A DNA stretch of 64,000 bases from Litorivivens sp041624475 (GCF_041624475.1 NZ_JBFJUX010000006.1:104247-168246), one strand, 5' to 3'; counted from the first letter of the stretch, positions 17,201 through 29,200 are shown. The notes: generated by a model from the letters alone, not told the origin. Numbers and translations are program-made.

Positions 17201-17725
17201 GTGCTTTCTGATTTTCTATGGGTGGACTGGGCAATACTGGGTATATTGTCGGTTTCAGCCATCATCAGCCTGATTCGCGGCTTTGTTAAAGAGGCCCTGT
17301 CTCTGGCCTTTTGGGCGGTCGCCTTTGTCGTTTCCATGACGTTTCATTCGCAGATGATGCAACTTCTCGAAGGAGCCATTGAGCGCGTGTATCTGCGTGA
17401 ACTGGTTGCCTACATCAGCCTCTTTGCAGGCACCCTGCTGGTGGGGGCGATGACCACCTACCTGTTAAGCGAATTTGTTAAAAAAACCGGTCTCGGCGGC
17501 ACCGATCGTCTGCTCGGCATGATTTTCGGTGCTGCCCGTGGCGTCATTGTGGTGGTGGCGTTGCTGGTCATTGCACCCAAGCTACTGACCGACATTGATC
17601 AGGACGCATGGTGGCAGGAATCACAGCTGATTCCCCATTTCATGCTGCTGAAGGACTGGTCCGAACAAAGTTTCAGTGAAGTAAGCGCCTGGATTTCCAG
17701 CCTTGTGGCTGAGCACCGGGCATAA
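17201..17725 (+). CDS. cvpA: CvpA family inner-membrane protein
   Basis: CvpA is a small inner-membrane protein needed for colicin V production in E. coli and linked to envelope stress tolerance. Its molecular function is unsettled. The 174 residues hold about four hydrophobic segments and the family sequence VDWAILGILSVSAIISLIRG near the N-terminus. It starts at GTG 17201. It sits directly upstream of purF, the conserved partner gene. Confidence 0.92.
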   Translation: MLSDFLWVDWAILGILSVSAIISLIRGFVKEALSLAFWAVAFVVSMTFHSQMMQLLEGAIERVYLRELVAYISLFAGTLLVGAMTTYLLSEFVKKTGLGGTDRLLGMIFGAARGVIVVVALLVIAPKLLTDIDQDAWWQESQLIPHFMLLKDWSEQSFSEVSAWISSLVAEHRA

Positions 17726-17738
17726 GCGAGGTATAGCC

Positions 17739-19262
<1,524 letters not shown>

Positions 19263-19290
19263 ACAGGCTATAAGGGATGCGGGGTCAACT

Positions 19291-20496
19291 TTGACAGACA
19301 TCGATCAGGAACGACGGGACGTACTGGCCCAGGCAGAGCTGGATACGCGCGCAGTCCGTGCGGGGCAGGTGCGGACACACGAAGGAGAGCATGCCGAGCC
19401 GATTTTCGCGACCTCGAGCTATGTCTTTGCCAATGCTGCCGAAGCGGCGGCACGCTTCTCCGGCGACCAGCCCGGCAATGTTTATTCGCGCTATACCAAC
19501 CCGACGGTTCGAACCTTCGAAGAGCGCATCGCCGCCCTTGAAGGGGCGGAGCAGGGCGTTGCCACATCGTCCGGCATGGCGGCGATTCTGACCACCTGCA
19601 TGGCGCTGTTGAAAGCGGGTGATCACCTGATTTGCTCGCGCTCGGTATTTGGTACCACGACGGTTATGCTGACCAAGTATCTCGCCAAATTTGGTGTTGA
19701 AACCAGTTTTGTTTCACCGACTCGCCTCGAAGAGTGGCAGGCAGCCGTGCGACCGAACACCCAGATGCTGTTTCTGGAAACGCCGTCAAACCCTCTGGCA
19801 GAGATTGCTGACATTGCAGCCATCGCCGAGGTTGCACATAGTTGCGACAGCCTGTTGGTGGTAGATAACTGTTTCTGTACGCCGGCCCTGCAACAGCCAC
19901 TGGCCCTGGGCGCGGATATCGTTGTTCATTCAGCCACCAAGTATCTGGACGGTCAGGGGCGTTGTGTCGGCGGTGCCGTGGTTGGTCGAGCCGAACAGAT
20001 GAGTGAAGTGCTCGGTTTCGTGCGCTCGGCCGGCCCAACCATGAGTGCCTTCAACGCCTGGGTTTTTCTGAAAGGGCTTGAGACCCTGCGCCTGCGTATG
20101 GAAGCTCACTCTGCCAGTGCGCTGACGCTGGCCAAGTGGCTGAGGGAACAGGCGGGTGTGGAGCAGGTGTTCTACGCCGGCTTGCCGGATCACCCCGGCC
20201 ACGCTCTCGCGGTAAAACAGCAGCGTGCTTTCGGCGGAGTGCTATCGTTTAGAGTTAAAGGCGACCGCGATGCTGCCTGGCGCTTTATCGACGCTACTCG
20301 CCTGATGTCCATTACCGCTAATCTGGGCGATGCCAAAACCACCATCGTCCACCCGGCGACAACAACCCACGGTCGTTTGAGCGAGGAAGACCGCAAGGCG
20401 GCCGGCATAACGGACAACCTGATTCGCGTTGCCGTCGGGCTGGAAGCGGTTGACGATCTGAAAGCCGATTTAAGCCGTGGCCTCGCTGCGGTGTGA
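19291..20496 (+). CDS. metZ: O-succinylhomoserine sulfhydrylase
   Basis: A PLP enzyme of the Cys/Met metabolism family that makes homocysteine directly from O-succinylhomoserine and sulfide. The PLP lysine is Lys217 in HSATKYLDGQG. TTG 19291 was chosen as start: it gives 401 residues, close to the pseudomonad enzyme, and GGGG at 19281-19284 can act as ribosome site. An upstream in-frame TTG (19237) would run inside purF. The purF-metZ pair is the Pseudomonas arrangement. Confidence 0.92.
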   Translation: MTDIDQERRDVLAQAELDTRAVRAGQVRTHEGEHAEPIFATSSYVFANAAEAAARFSGDQPGNVYSRYTNPTVRTFEERIAALEGAEQGVATSSGMAAILTTCMALLKAGDHLICSRSVFGTTTVMLTKYLAKFGVETSFVSPTRLEEWQAAVRPNTQMLFLETPSNPLAEIADIAAIAEVAHSCDSLLVVDNCFCTPALQQPLALGADIVVHSATKYLDGQGRCVGGAVVGRAEQMSEVLGFVRSAGPTMSAFNAWVFLKGLETLRLRMEAHSASALTLAKWLREQAGVEQVFYAGLPDHPGHALAVKQQRAFGGVLSFRVKGDRDAAWRFIDATRLMSITANLGDAKTTIVHPATTTHGRLSEEDRKAAGITDNLIRVAVGLEAVDDLKADLSRGLAAV

Positions 20497-20514
20497 GGCT
20501 TGCCGGCAAGCCTC
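20495..20514. repeat. Perfect 20-base palindrome overlapping the metZ stop
   Basis: GAGGCTTGCC (20495-20504) is followed immediately by its reverse complement GGCAAGCCTC (20505-20514). As RNA it would be an 8-bp stem with a 4-base loop or a little longer. It includes the last bases of the metZ stop and is not followed at once by a T run. A Rho-assisted terminator, an mRNA 3'-end stabiliser or an operator for the moxR operon are all possible. Confidence 0.5.
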
Positions 20515-20550
20515 TACCTCTGAGCCATTTTGAAGTAGGCGACTGAAAAG

Positions 20551-21459
20551 ATGACAATAGATGCGTTGATCCAGCAGGTTGGTAAAATCCTCCTCGGCAA
20601 AGAACAGCAAATCCGCCTGGCCATTTGCTGCCTGCTGGCGCGGGGCCACTTATTAATTGAAGATCTGCCGGGGGTTGGGAAAACTACCCTGGCCCAAGCG
20701 CTCATGCGTGTTACCGGACTGGAATACCAGCGCATTCAGTTCACCAGCGACCTGCTGCCGGCTGATGTGCTGGGCGTTTCTATTTTTGATCGCAGGGAAG
20801 GTGGTTTTCAGTTTCACGATGGCCCTATCTTTACCCAGTTACTGCTGGTCGATGAAATCAATCGCGCCAGCCCGAAAACGCAGAGCGCCCTGTTGGAAGC
20901 GATGGCGGAAAACCAGGTAACGGTTGAAGGTAGAACGCGCCCACTGCCGGAACCATTTTTTGTTATCGCTACTCAGAACCCCTTGTTTCAATCCGGCACT
21001 TTTCCATTGCCGGAATCCCAGCTGGACCGCTTTCTGATGCGTATTTCGCTGGGTTACCCTGACCCGCAATCCGAACGTCAACTGTTGACGGGAACCGATC
21101 CCCGACAGCTGCTGCAATCGTTGGAGTCAGTGATAACGCCGGACGGACTGGCGGCGCTGCAGGCGCAGGTGGATACCGTGGTTGCCCGGGACAGTGTGCT
21201 CGATTACCTGCAGCGCCTGATTGCCTTTACCCGCACCGATCCCCATTTCGCCTATGGGCTTTCGACGCGCGGCGCGCTCGCTTTATTACATTGCGCCAAG
21301 GCTTGGGCACTGATCCACAATCGGGACTACGTTGTCCCCGAAGACGTGCAGATGGTGCTTGAGCCGGTGGCCGGACACCGCTTGCGGGAATCCCAGAGCG
21401 GAGGCGATGCTCGCTCCCTGATCGATCACCTGCTGGAAGACGTTCCGGTCGTGGTGTGA
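20551..21459 (+). CDS. MoxR-family AAA+ ATPase
   Basis: MoxR ATPases act as chaperones, often with von Willebrand or DUF58 partner proteins. The 302 residues show Walker A (LPGVGKTTLAQAL, near residue 42), Walker B (LLVDEINRASPKTQ) and sensor segments (ATQNPLFQSGTFPLPESQLD), all typical. It begins an operon with a DUF58 protein and a TgpA-like transglutaminase; the stop overlaps the next start. This three-gene set is common in pseudomonads, where TgpA is essential. Confidence 0.94.
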   Translation: MTIDALIQQVGKILLGKEQQIRLAICCLLARGHLLIEDLPGVGKTTLAQALMRVTGLEYQRIQFTSDLLPADVLGVSIFDRREGGFQFHDGPIFTQLLLVDEINRASPKTQSALLEAMAENQVTVEGRTRPLPEPFFVIATQNPLFQSGTFPLPESQLDRFLMRISLGYPDPQSERQLLTGTDPRQLLQSLESVITPDGLAALQAQVDTVVARDSVLDYLQRLIAFTRTDPHFAYGLSTRGALALLHCAKAWALIHNRDYVVPEDVQMVLEPVAGHRLRESQSGGDARSLIDHLLEDVPVVV

Positions 21460-22427
21460 CGATGCTCGGTCAGCGACTGCGTGATCGTTGGGAGCGCTGG
21501 TTAAGCCAGCGGATTAAACCAGTCAATCAAGTCATCCTGCAGCAAAATCGTATCTTTATTTTCCTCTCCCGTACGGGCCTCGGTTTTTTGCTGCTGCTGG
21601 TGGTGTTGCTGGTGATGGCTATCAACTTCCAGAACAACCTTATTTTTGGCTTTACCTTCTGGTTGTTCAGCTTGTTGCTGGTGGTAATCTTTCATACCTA
21701 CGCGAACTTTTCCGGACTGGAAATTCAAGCGGGAAATACGCAGGCGGTGTTTGCCGGTGAGATTGCAGAGTGCTCATTGTTTATGCGCGCGCATCAGCGT
21801 GAGCGCGTGGCAATCAAAATCGGTTGGCCTGATACAGGGCTGCAGACGGTCTGGCTGGATCGCGGTGAAGAAAAAACGCTAAGCCTGCGTCATGTGGCTG
21901 AGCAGCGCGGTTATTATCGCCCCCCCCGATTGCGTCTTGAATCCCATTACCCACTGGCCTTGTTGCGTACCTGGAGCTGGGTTCAGCTCGACTGGCGAGT
22001 GCTGGTGTATCCAGCGCCCGTATGGCCGGGAGAGATCCCCCAGACCAGCGGCGAACATGAAGGTGCTTCAGTATCCTCAGAACCTTGGGGCGACGACTTT
22101 GCGGGGTTTCACCTGTACCAGCCCGGGGAGTCTCTGAGGCGTGCTTACTGGCGAGCTTATGCCAAAGGTTTGCCCTTGCTGATCATGGAGCACGCCCAGT
22201 CGGTGGAGAGCGACGTCTGGCTTGACTGGGATGCGCTGGCCCACCTCGGTCCGGAGGCGCGTTTAAGCGGTCTGTGTGCCTGGGTGCTGCATTGCGAAGA
22301 GCAGGCGCTGCCTTACGGCCTCAAACTACCGGGAACCCTGCTGGCGCCAGCAAGAGGCGAGCAGCATCGGGCCGCTTGCCTTAAGGCACTGGCGCTTTTC
22401 AACACGGGGACAGCGGAGCATGGCTGA
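21456..22427 (+). CDS. DUF58 domain-containing membrane protein
   Basis: A 323-residue protein with two N-terminal membrane helices (about 30-75) and a C-terminal DUF58 region. The hallmark is GFHLYQPGESLRRAYWRAYAK, the R-x-Y-x2-G-D/E-x3-R-x-I/Y-W pattern of the family. The function is unproven; DUF58 proteins are predicted partners of MoxR ATPases. The start can be GTG 21456, overlapping the moxR stop, or ATG 21462. Its end overlaps the transglutaminase gene by eight bases. Confidence 0.88.
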   Translation: MTMLGQRLRDRWERWLSQRIKPVNQVILQQNRIFIFLSRTGLGFLLLLVVLLVMAINFQNNLIFGFTFWLFSLLLVVIFHTYANFSGLEIQAGNTQAVFAGEIAECSLFMRAHQRERVAIKIGWPDTGLQTVWLDRGEEKTLSLRHVAEQRGYYRPPRLRLESHYPLALLRTWSWVQLDWRVLVYPAPVWPGEIPQTSGEHEGASVSSEPWGDDFAGFHLYQPGESLRRAYWRAYAKGLPLLIMEHAQSVESDVWLDWDALAHLGPEARLSGLCAWVLHCEEQALPYGLKLPGTLLAPARGEQHRAACLKALALFNTGTAEHG

Positions 22428-24417
22428 GGTAAGGGTAACTCGTCATGCGCTGTTCTGGCTATTTGCAGCCCAGCTTGCGGTCATCGCGCCGCACCTTCCC
22501 ATTCTGCCCCTCTGGACCGCGCTGGTTTGGGCGCTGGTGGCGCTGTGGTACTGGAAAATCTATCGCGGCGACTGGCATTTCCCCGGGCGCGCCGTTACCT
22601 GGTCCCTGTCTCTGGTCGCCGTTGTCGGTGTAGCGCTTGAATATCGGACCGCTCTGGAGCTTGAGCCCCAGGTGGCACTGTTGGTTACCGCTTTTATTCT
22701 CAAGCTGCTGGAACTGAAAAACCTCCGCGATCACTGGTTGTTGTTGATGCTGGCCTATTTTCTGGTGGCCTGCAGTTTTGTTTTCAGCACATCAATTGGC
22801 ACAGTGCTTATTGCCCTGGGGCAACTGGTCATCCTGCTGCTGGCCCAGCAGTCGCTGTTTAGACCGCAGCTGGCTGTCCGCCCGATGTTGCGTCAGACCT
22901 TCAAGGTGTTTGCTCAGTCGATTCCCCTGATGCTGGTGCTGTTTGTGGTATTCCCGCGCTTCGGCCCGCTGTGGTCGGTGCCGCTGCCGGGGGACTCCGC
23001 GAAGACCGGGATGAGCGAGACTATGGCTCCGGGTGACGTGTCGCGCCTGAGCCGCTCATCCGAACTGGCGTTTCGGGCCAGTTTTTCCGGCGAAGTACCG
23101 CCGCAGCCCAGTCTGTATTGGCGCGGGCTGGTGTTGGAAGTCTTTGACGGGAGAACCTGGCTGCGTGATAAAGGCTTTATACGGCAGCCTCTGACAGCTG
23201 AGTTGGATAGGGCTGGGTTAGAACCTTTGCGCTACGAGGTAATTCTTGAGCACGGCGTACACGATTGGTTACTCGCCATCGCTCCCGCGACTATTGATGG
23301 GCGGGGCGCTTATCAGGATATTAACTACCAGTGGTTGACCCGCACTGCCTTATCGGGCCGTGTCCGCTACGAGGCGGTTTCCTATCCCGGCGCGCCGCTG
23401 ACTCAGGGCAGCGCCTATACTCTCGCGAAAAATCTGCGTTTGCCCGACGACTTTAACCCGCAAATGCGAGCGCTTGCAGCAAGCTGGCGCGAATTGGACC
23501 CGGCTGAGCGGGTGGCGGAGGCCAAAGCCTTCTTCCTCAGTCAGCCCTTTGTCTACACGCTGGAACCACCCAAGCTCGGCACCCACAGCATCGACGATTT
23601 CCTGTTTGGCAGCCGTCGGGGCTTTTGCGAACACTACGCTTCAAGCTTTGTGGGCTTGATGCGGGCGGCCGGGGTTCCGGCGCGGGTAGTGGTGGGTTAT
23701 CAGGGCGGTGAGCGCAACGAGGCGGGCAACTACCTGCTGGTGCATCAATCGGATGCCCATGCCTGGGGCGAGGTCTGGCTGGAAGGGCAGGGCTGGGTGC
23801 GGGTTGACCCGACTGGCTGGGTGGCGCCGGACCGGATCGAACTGGGGGCCGATATTGCCCTGGCCGGGGAGTCGGCTTTTCTGTCTGATGACATCGTTTC
23901 GCTGCGCCGCTTTAGCGGTTTCAGCGCCATTGCCCGACTGCGCTTGCTGCTGGATCGGGTCGAATACCAGTGGGTTCGCTGGATCGTCAATTTCGACAGT
24001 GACCGGCAGTGGGATATTCTCAGCCGCCTGTTCGAAAACCCTGACAATCGCACGCTGGCTTTGGCGGTGCTGGTGGCGCTGGCAGTACCCTTGCTGATAT
24101 CAGCCCTACTGACCCTGTCCTGGCAGAAGGCGCGAAAACAGTTGCCCGAGGTGAAACTCTACCAGCGCTGTTGTGGCTTGCTGGAACGCCGCGGCTTGCG
24201 CCGGGGGGCAGGGGAGGCGCCGGGAGATTACGCCCGGCGCGTAGCCCGGGAAGCGCCGGAACTGGCGCCGTGGTTTGATCAGGTAACCGCGGCTTTCAGC
24301 CGGGCGAGCTACCAGCTGGGAGGTTCGTCGGCCTATACCCAGGCGATTGCGGAATTGAAACGGCTGGAAGGGGAAGGCCCTACTAGGCGTCGCTGGGCAC
24401 GCCGTAAGCCCGCATAA
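22420..24417 (+). CDS. tgpA: TgpA-like membrane transglutaminase
   Basis: A 665-residue inner-membrane protein with about five to six N-terminal helices (residues ~10-185), a large periplasmic transglutaminase-like domain and one more helix near 550, followed by a DUF4129-like tail. The catalytic triad is Cys403 (GFCEHYASS), His447 (SDAHAWGEVW) and Asp463 (VDPTGWV). In Pseudomonas aeruginosa TgpA is essential and has periplasmic transglutaminase activity. ATG 22420 follows GCGGAGC and overlaps the DUF58 gene by eight bases. A longer in-frame reading upstream lies inside DUF58 and is rejected. The 3' end overlaps the convergent tetR gene by 35 bases. Confidence 0.92.
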   Translation: MAEVRVTRHALFWLFAAQLAVIAPHLPILPLWTALVWALVALWYWKIYRGDWHFPGRAVTWSLSLVAVVGVALEYRTALELEPQVALLVTAFILKLLELKNLRDHWLLLMLAYFLVACSFVFSTSIGTVLIALGQLVILLLAQQSLFRPQLAVRPMLRQTFKVFAQSIPLMLVLFVVFPRFGPLWSVPLPGDSAKTGMSETMAPGDVSRLSRSSELAFRASFSGEVPPQPSLYWRGLVLEVFDGRTWLRDKGFIRQPLTAELDRAGLEPLRYEVILEHGVHDWLLAIAPATIDGRGAYQDINYQWLTRTALSGRVRYEAVSYPGAPLTQGSAYTLAKNLRLPDDFNPQMRALAASWRELDPAERVAEAKAFFLSQPFVYTLEPPKLGTHSIDDFLFGSRRGFCEHYASSFVGLMRAAGVPARVVVGYQGGERNEAGNYLLVHQSDAHAWGEVWLEGQGWVRVDPTGWVAPDRIELGADIALAGESAFLSDDIVSLRRFSGFSAIARLRLLLDRVEYQWVRWIVNFDSDRQWDILSRLFENPDNRTLALAVLVALAVPLLISALLTLSWQKARKQLPEVKLYQRCCGLLERRGLRRGAGEAPGDYARRVAREAPELAPWFDQVTAAFSRASYQLGGSSAYTQAIAELKRLEGEGPTRRRWARRKPA

Positions 24418-25018
24418 ATATCTCCAGGCAGCTCTCCAGATAGGCAGGTAGTGCAAGACGCTCCTCCTCAACCGGCAGACCCAATACCCCGCGCATATGG
24501 ACGCTGGACTTGCTCAACTGCAACAGCTGGGTGGCGGCAAAGTCGGTGTTGTCGATAGTGAGCCGGCCCCGCTCTACCTGTTTGTCCAGATAGTTCACCA
24601 GTAGATTGTGGATTGGCGCCGGGCCGGCTTCCCAGAACAAGCCGGCCGCCTTGCTGTCAGCAATACACAGCCGGTGCATGCCGATACCCGCCTCGGAGGT
24701 GACCAGGGCGTTGAAGTGGAGGATAAAGTCCCGCAGAAACTCGCGCACCGGGCGCTCAAAATCTGCTTCCTGGATGGCAACCTCGTAATCGGCGCATTTT
24801 TTGTTGATAGCGGCTGACAGCAGGGCTTCCTTGCTGCCGTAATGGCTGTATACGGTCTGTTTGGATACACCGGCCTCGCTGGCAATCTGGGCCATACTCA
24901 CCGCGCTGAAGCCCTCGCTTAGAAAAAGCGAGCCGGCGGCTTCAAGTATTTGATTTCCCTTGTCTTCATCTTTCCGGCTGGCGCTGGGGCGCGCTGCCAG
25001 TGCGGTTGTGTCTGCCAT
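24383..25018 (-). CDS. TetR-family repressor of the adjacent RND pump
   Basis: A 211-residue TetR-type regulator with the HTH at about residues 15-62 (AAGSLFLSEGFSAVSMAQIA, then EAGVSKQTVYSHYGSKEAL). The C-terminal domain resembles those of efflux repressors. It is divergent from the RND adaptor gene. A perfect inverted repeat at 25070-25087 in the shared intergenic region is the obvious operator. Repression of the pump, relieved by an unknown ligand, is inference from this layout. Confidence 0.9.
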   Translation of the reverse strand: MADTTALAARPSASRKDEDKGNQILEAAGSLFLSEGFSAVSMAQIASEAGVSKQTVYSHYGSKEALLSAAINKKCADYEVAIQEADFERPVREFLRDFILHFNALVTSEAGIGMHRLCIADSKAAGLFWEAGPAPIHNLLVNYLDKQVERGRLTIDNTDFAATQLLQLSKSSVHMRGVLGLPVEEERLALPAYLESCLEIFMRAYGVPSDA

Positions 25019-25065
25019 GCAGAAGCCTTGTGCGCGAATCGGGTCGAAAGAAACTCTATTAGAAC

Positions 25066-25094
25066 TAGACTAGACTGTCCAGTCTAGGTTAAAT
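25066..25094 (+). promoter_or_regulatory. Promoter with embedded palindromic operator for the RND operon
   Basis: TAGACT (25066-25071, -35, four of six) and TTAAAT (25089-25094, -10) are 17 bases apart. The perfect inverted repeat CTAGACTG-TC-CAGTCTAG (25070-25087) fills the spacer exactly. A TetR dimer bound there would block RNA polymerase, and the same site also sits over the divergent tetR control region. Confidence 0.65.
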
Positions 25095-25131
25095 ACACCC
25101 TCGTATTTCGAATTGATCAGGGGAATATGTC

Positions 25132-26202
25132 GTGTTTCGACAAGGGTTACTCGCACTGGCGCTCTGGTTTGGCGCGATTGCCGGTCAGGCAGCGACTGAA
25201 AGCGACAGCAATCAGGCTCCGTATCGGCATCCGGTCAACGTGACCGCCGTAGAGTTTCAGGATCGCTATATCGCCAAGCGTCGCTTTTCCGGGAGGGCGG
25301 TCTCGGCCCAGCGCTCGGCGCTGGCCTTCGAACTGCCGGGTACCGTGGAGTCAATCGAAGTCGATAGCGGGCAGCAGGTGACCGAAGGGGAAATTCTGGT
25401 CAGCCTGGACAGCCGGCTGCTGCAGGCTCAGGCAGCGGAAGTGGATGCGGCGCTGGTCGAGAACCGCGCCAGCCTGGACAAGAATGCGAGAGATCTGGAG
25501 CGCCAGCGAAGCCTGCAGAACAAAGGCTATTCCGCTCAGCAGGCCATCGATGATCTGATTGCCAGTGGCAAAGTCCTGAAAGCCCAGCGCGAGCGCCTGA
25601 AGGCCCAGCGTCGCGGCGTTGAACTGCGTCTGGAAAAATCGGTGCTGAAAGCGCCTTTTACGGGTGAAGTGGTTGCCAAATACGTTGATGAAGGCGTCAC
25701 CGTCAAAGAAGGGCAACCGGCAGTGGAACTGGTAGCGATTGGCGAAACCGAGGCGGTGATTGGCATACCTGAGACCTTGTATCGCGCTGCCACGGAAGTC
25801 GATAAGGTAACCGTTCGCGGCTTTTTTGGCGAAACTGAGGCCAGCGTGGTGTCCGTCTCGCAAACGGTAAACCCCAATACCCTGACGCATTCCGTGCGGA
25901 TTCGTTTTCCCTCGGATATCGCCATCGCCGATGGCAGTATCGTCTACATGCTGCTGGATCAAACGGTACACAAACCCGGCTTCTGGTTACCCCTATCGGC
26001 GCTTCTGGAAGGTTATCGAGGCACCTGGTCTATTTATGCCCTGACGGATAACTCGACTCTGGAAAAGCGCAGTGTCAGCCCCTTGTACCAGGAGGGTAAC
26101 CGGGTGTTTGTCGACGGTGAACTGGCGGACGGGAGTCTGGTGGTTGCCAATGGTGTCCACCGCTACGCAGCTGGCCAGAACGTTCAGGTAGCGCAGCAAT
26201 GA
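25132..26202 (+). CDS. RND efflux periplasmic adaptor subunit
   Basis: A 356-residue membrane-fusion (HlyD/MexA-like) protein. A signal peptide (about 1-21) is followed by a barrel-sandwich half (GTVESIEVDSGQQVTEGEIL), an alpha-hairpin of about 100-160, the second lipoyl half (LKAPFTGEVVAKYVDEG) and beta-barrel domains. There is no lipobox. GTG 25132 was chosen, with GGGGAA at 25120-25125. Its stop overlaps the pump gene (ATGA). It links the inner-membrane pump to an outer-membrane channel that is not encoded here. Confidence 0.93.
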   Translation: MFRQGLLALALWFGAIAGQAATESDSNQAPYRHPVNVTAVEFQDRYIAKRRFSGRAVSAQRSALAFELPGTVESIEVDSGQQVTEGEILVSLDSRLLQAQAAEVDAALVENRASLDKNARDLERQRSLQNKGYSAQQAIDDLIASGKVLKAQRERLKAQRRGVELRLEKSVLKAPFTGEVVAKYVDEGVTVKEGQPAVELVAIGETEAVIGIPETLYRAATEVDKVTVRGFFGETEASVVSVSQTVNPNTLTHSVRIRFPSDIAIADGSIVYMLLDQTVHKPGFWLPLSALLEGYRGTWSIYALTDNSTLEKRSVSPLYQEGNRVFVDGELADGSLVVANGVHRYAAGQNVQVAQQ

Positions 26203-29200
26203 GCTCGCGTCTGGAGAAGGTTCTCGGCAATCCACGCATGGTCGCGCTTGCCATCGCACTGGTGTTGGTGGCGGGCTTGGGCGCGCTGCAGAATCTGCCG
26301 CGTATTGAAGACCCCTATATGACCAATCGGCACGCCACTGTGCTGGTGCAATTCCCCGGCGCCAGCGCCGAGCGGGTTGAAGCGCTCGTCATTGAACCGC
26401 TGGAGCAGGTATTGCGGGAAATTCCCGAGATTGACCACCTGACGGCAACCGCCCGCGCCGGAGTGGCCTCTCTGGTAATCGAGCTGGAGGACAGTGTCCA
26501 GAGCGATGAATCCGAGGCTTTGTGGTCGGAAGCCCGGGACAAGATTCGCCAGGCCCGCAGCCAGTTGCCCGAAGGTGCCTCCGAGCCTGTGCTCGACAAT
26601 GACCGCTCCTATCCCTTTACCTGGATTGCGGCGCTTCAATGGCAGGGCGGGGACGTTGATATTGACCGCCTGAACAGACATGCCAGTGAATTGGCGTCGC
26701 GCATGGTGAATACCCACGGCACCGCACAGGTCAAAATTTTTGGTCAGCCTCAGGAAGAGGTGCGGGTGGATATCGACCCGGTCAAAATTGCTTCGCTAGG
26801 ATTGGATGCCAACGCCGTTAGTCAGCGTATTGCCGATGTGGACGCCAAAGTGGCGGCAGGTGAACTGCACAACGACAATCATCGCATGTCACTGGAAGTC
26901 ACGGGCGCCTTTTCCCGTATTGAAGATATTCGACGGCTCCCATTGGTGACGGAAGATTCCGGTATCTCACTGCAGCTGGGCGATGTTGCCAAAGTCTACC
27001 GTCACGAAGTCGACCCGGCGCGAAGCTATGCCTTTGTCGATGGCGAGCGTGCAGTGGTGGTCGCGGTGCGCATGTTGTTCGACGTTCGCGGTGATTACTG
27101 GACCGAAGACATCCGTCAGGTGGCGGAGGACTTCCGCGCAGGCCTGCCGAGCGAAGTCAGCCTCAACGAGCTGTTTGTGCAGGAGCGATACAACGAGATT
27201 CGTCTCGGGGATCTGATGGAAAGCATCACCATAGGCTTTCTGTTGATCCTCGGTGTGCTGTGGGTAACCCTGGGGTGGCGTTCCGCGATTATTGTTGCGG
27301 CGGCGCTGCCACTTACCACCCTGTTTTCGCTGGCCTGCATGCGCCTGATTGAATTGCCGATTCACCAGATGTCGGTTACCGGTTTGATTGTCGCGCTGGG
27401 TATTATGGTCGACAACGCAATTGTCGTGACCGATACCGTTATGCGTTACCGACGTGAGGGGATAGGCGTAGTAAGTGCCGCTGCCCGAACCTTTCGTCAC
27501 TTGTGGGTGCCTTTGCTGGGTTCGACGCTCACGACCGTGCTGGCCTTTATGCCGATGGTATTGATGCCAGGGCCGGCAGGTGAGTTTATCGGCGGTATTT
27601 CACTGGCGGTAATCGGTTCCCTTATCGGCTCCTGGTTGATTTCACTCTTTATTATCGCGCCGCTCGCCGGGCGTTGGCTGTCGCCGAAGCAAAGCCACGG
27701 TCTGGAATTGCCGGTATTGGGCCGTATGTTCTCCCGTACCCTGGGGTGGGTTCTCAGAGCTCCTCGACTCACCATGCTACTGATCTTTGTGTTGCCGATA
27801 ATGGGCTTCATTCAGGGTTCCAAGCTGCCAGAGCAATTCTTTCCCGTTTCAGACCGGGATATGCTCAATATGGAGCTGTATTTGCCTGCAGCGGCGGGCA
27901 TAGAATCGACCATGGAAGCGACCCGTCGTCTGTCCGAAGTCATTAACAGGCATGAGGATATTATCGGCCTGAACTGGTTTGTGGGCAGCAGCGCGCCCTC
28001 GTTTTACTACAACCTGAAGCAGGGTAAAGACGGCGCCCAGAACTACGCCCAGGCAATGATCACCACCACCGATTACCGCGCGGCCAACCGGCTGGTCAGT
28101 GTCTTGCAGCGCGAAATTGACAGCGCCTTTCCCGAGTATCAGGTACTGGTGCGTCGTCTTGAGCAGGGGCCTCCGACGGATGCGCCGGTCGAACTGCGCT
28201 TGATGGGCTCGAGTGTGGAACAGCTCAAGGACGTCGGCGAGCAGTTGCGTCGCATAGCGCTGGCCACCGAGGATGTGATTCATGTCCGGGACTCCTTGAG
28301 TGAGGTTGTACCCAAGGTCTGGCTGCAGGTTGATCCGGTCAAAGCCCGGGTCGGTGGTGGCGCTCCCACAGACCTGTCCGCCAAACTGCAGGCGGACTTG
28401 AACGGCATTCAGCGGGGCTCCTTGCTTGAATCCACTGAGCAGTTGCCCGTTCGAGTTCGGGTCGAAGGCATTTCCGCGGTGGCGGTTGATGAGTTGGATT
28501 TACTGCCTATGAATCTTGCCAAAGGGCCCCGGCCGCTTATGGCTATTGCTGACACCGAGCTTCGTCCCGCCCAAGCCCAGATAACCCGACGCGATGGTCA
28601 ACGGGTGAATAAAGTTGAAGTCTATATTCGCGATGGTGTGCTGCCCTCCGTGGCGCTTGAGCGTTTGCAACAGGCAATGGACAAAGAGGGTTTTGAACTG
28701 CCAGCTGGCGTGCAAATTCAGATCGGTGGAGAAAGTGAAGGGCGTAACAAGGCGCTGTCCAAACTGCTTTCCAGCGTTAGTCTGATTGCGGTGCTGATGG
28801 TGGTCGCCGTATTAATGGCTTTCAATTCGCTGCGTTTTACGCTGGTGATCTTTGTGGTGGCCGGTCAGGCTGCAGGGCTCGGCATGTTAAGCCTGTCCCT
28901 CAGCAGCTTTCCATTTGGTTTTACGTCCATTGTTGCGCTGATGGGTTTGATTGGTCTGGCGGTCAATGCGGCGATAATCATTCTTACTGAACTTAAGGCC
29001 AACCCGCGGGCCATGGCGGCGGATCGTGAGGCAATTATCGCCTCTGTCGGAGAGTGCACCCGCCATATCACCTCAACCACGATCACTACTGTGGCCGGGT
29101 TGCTGCCACTGATTCTGGGAGGCGGCGGTTTTTGGCCACCCTTTGCCATTGTGTTGGCGGGCGGAACGGTATTGGCAACGATCCTGTCGCTGTATTTTGT

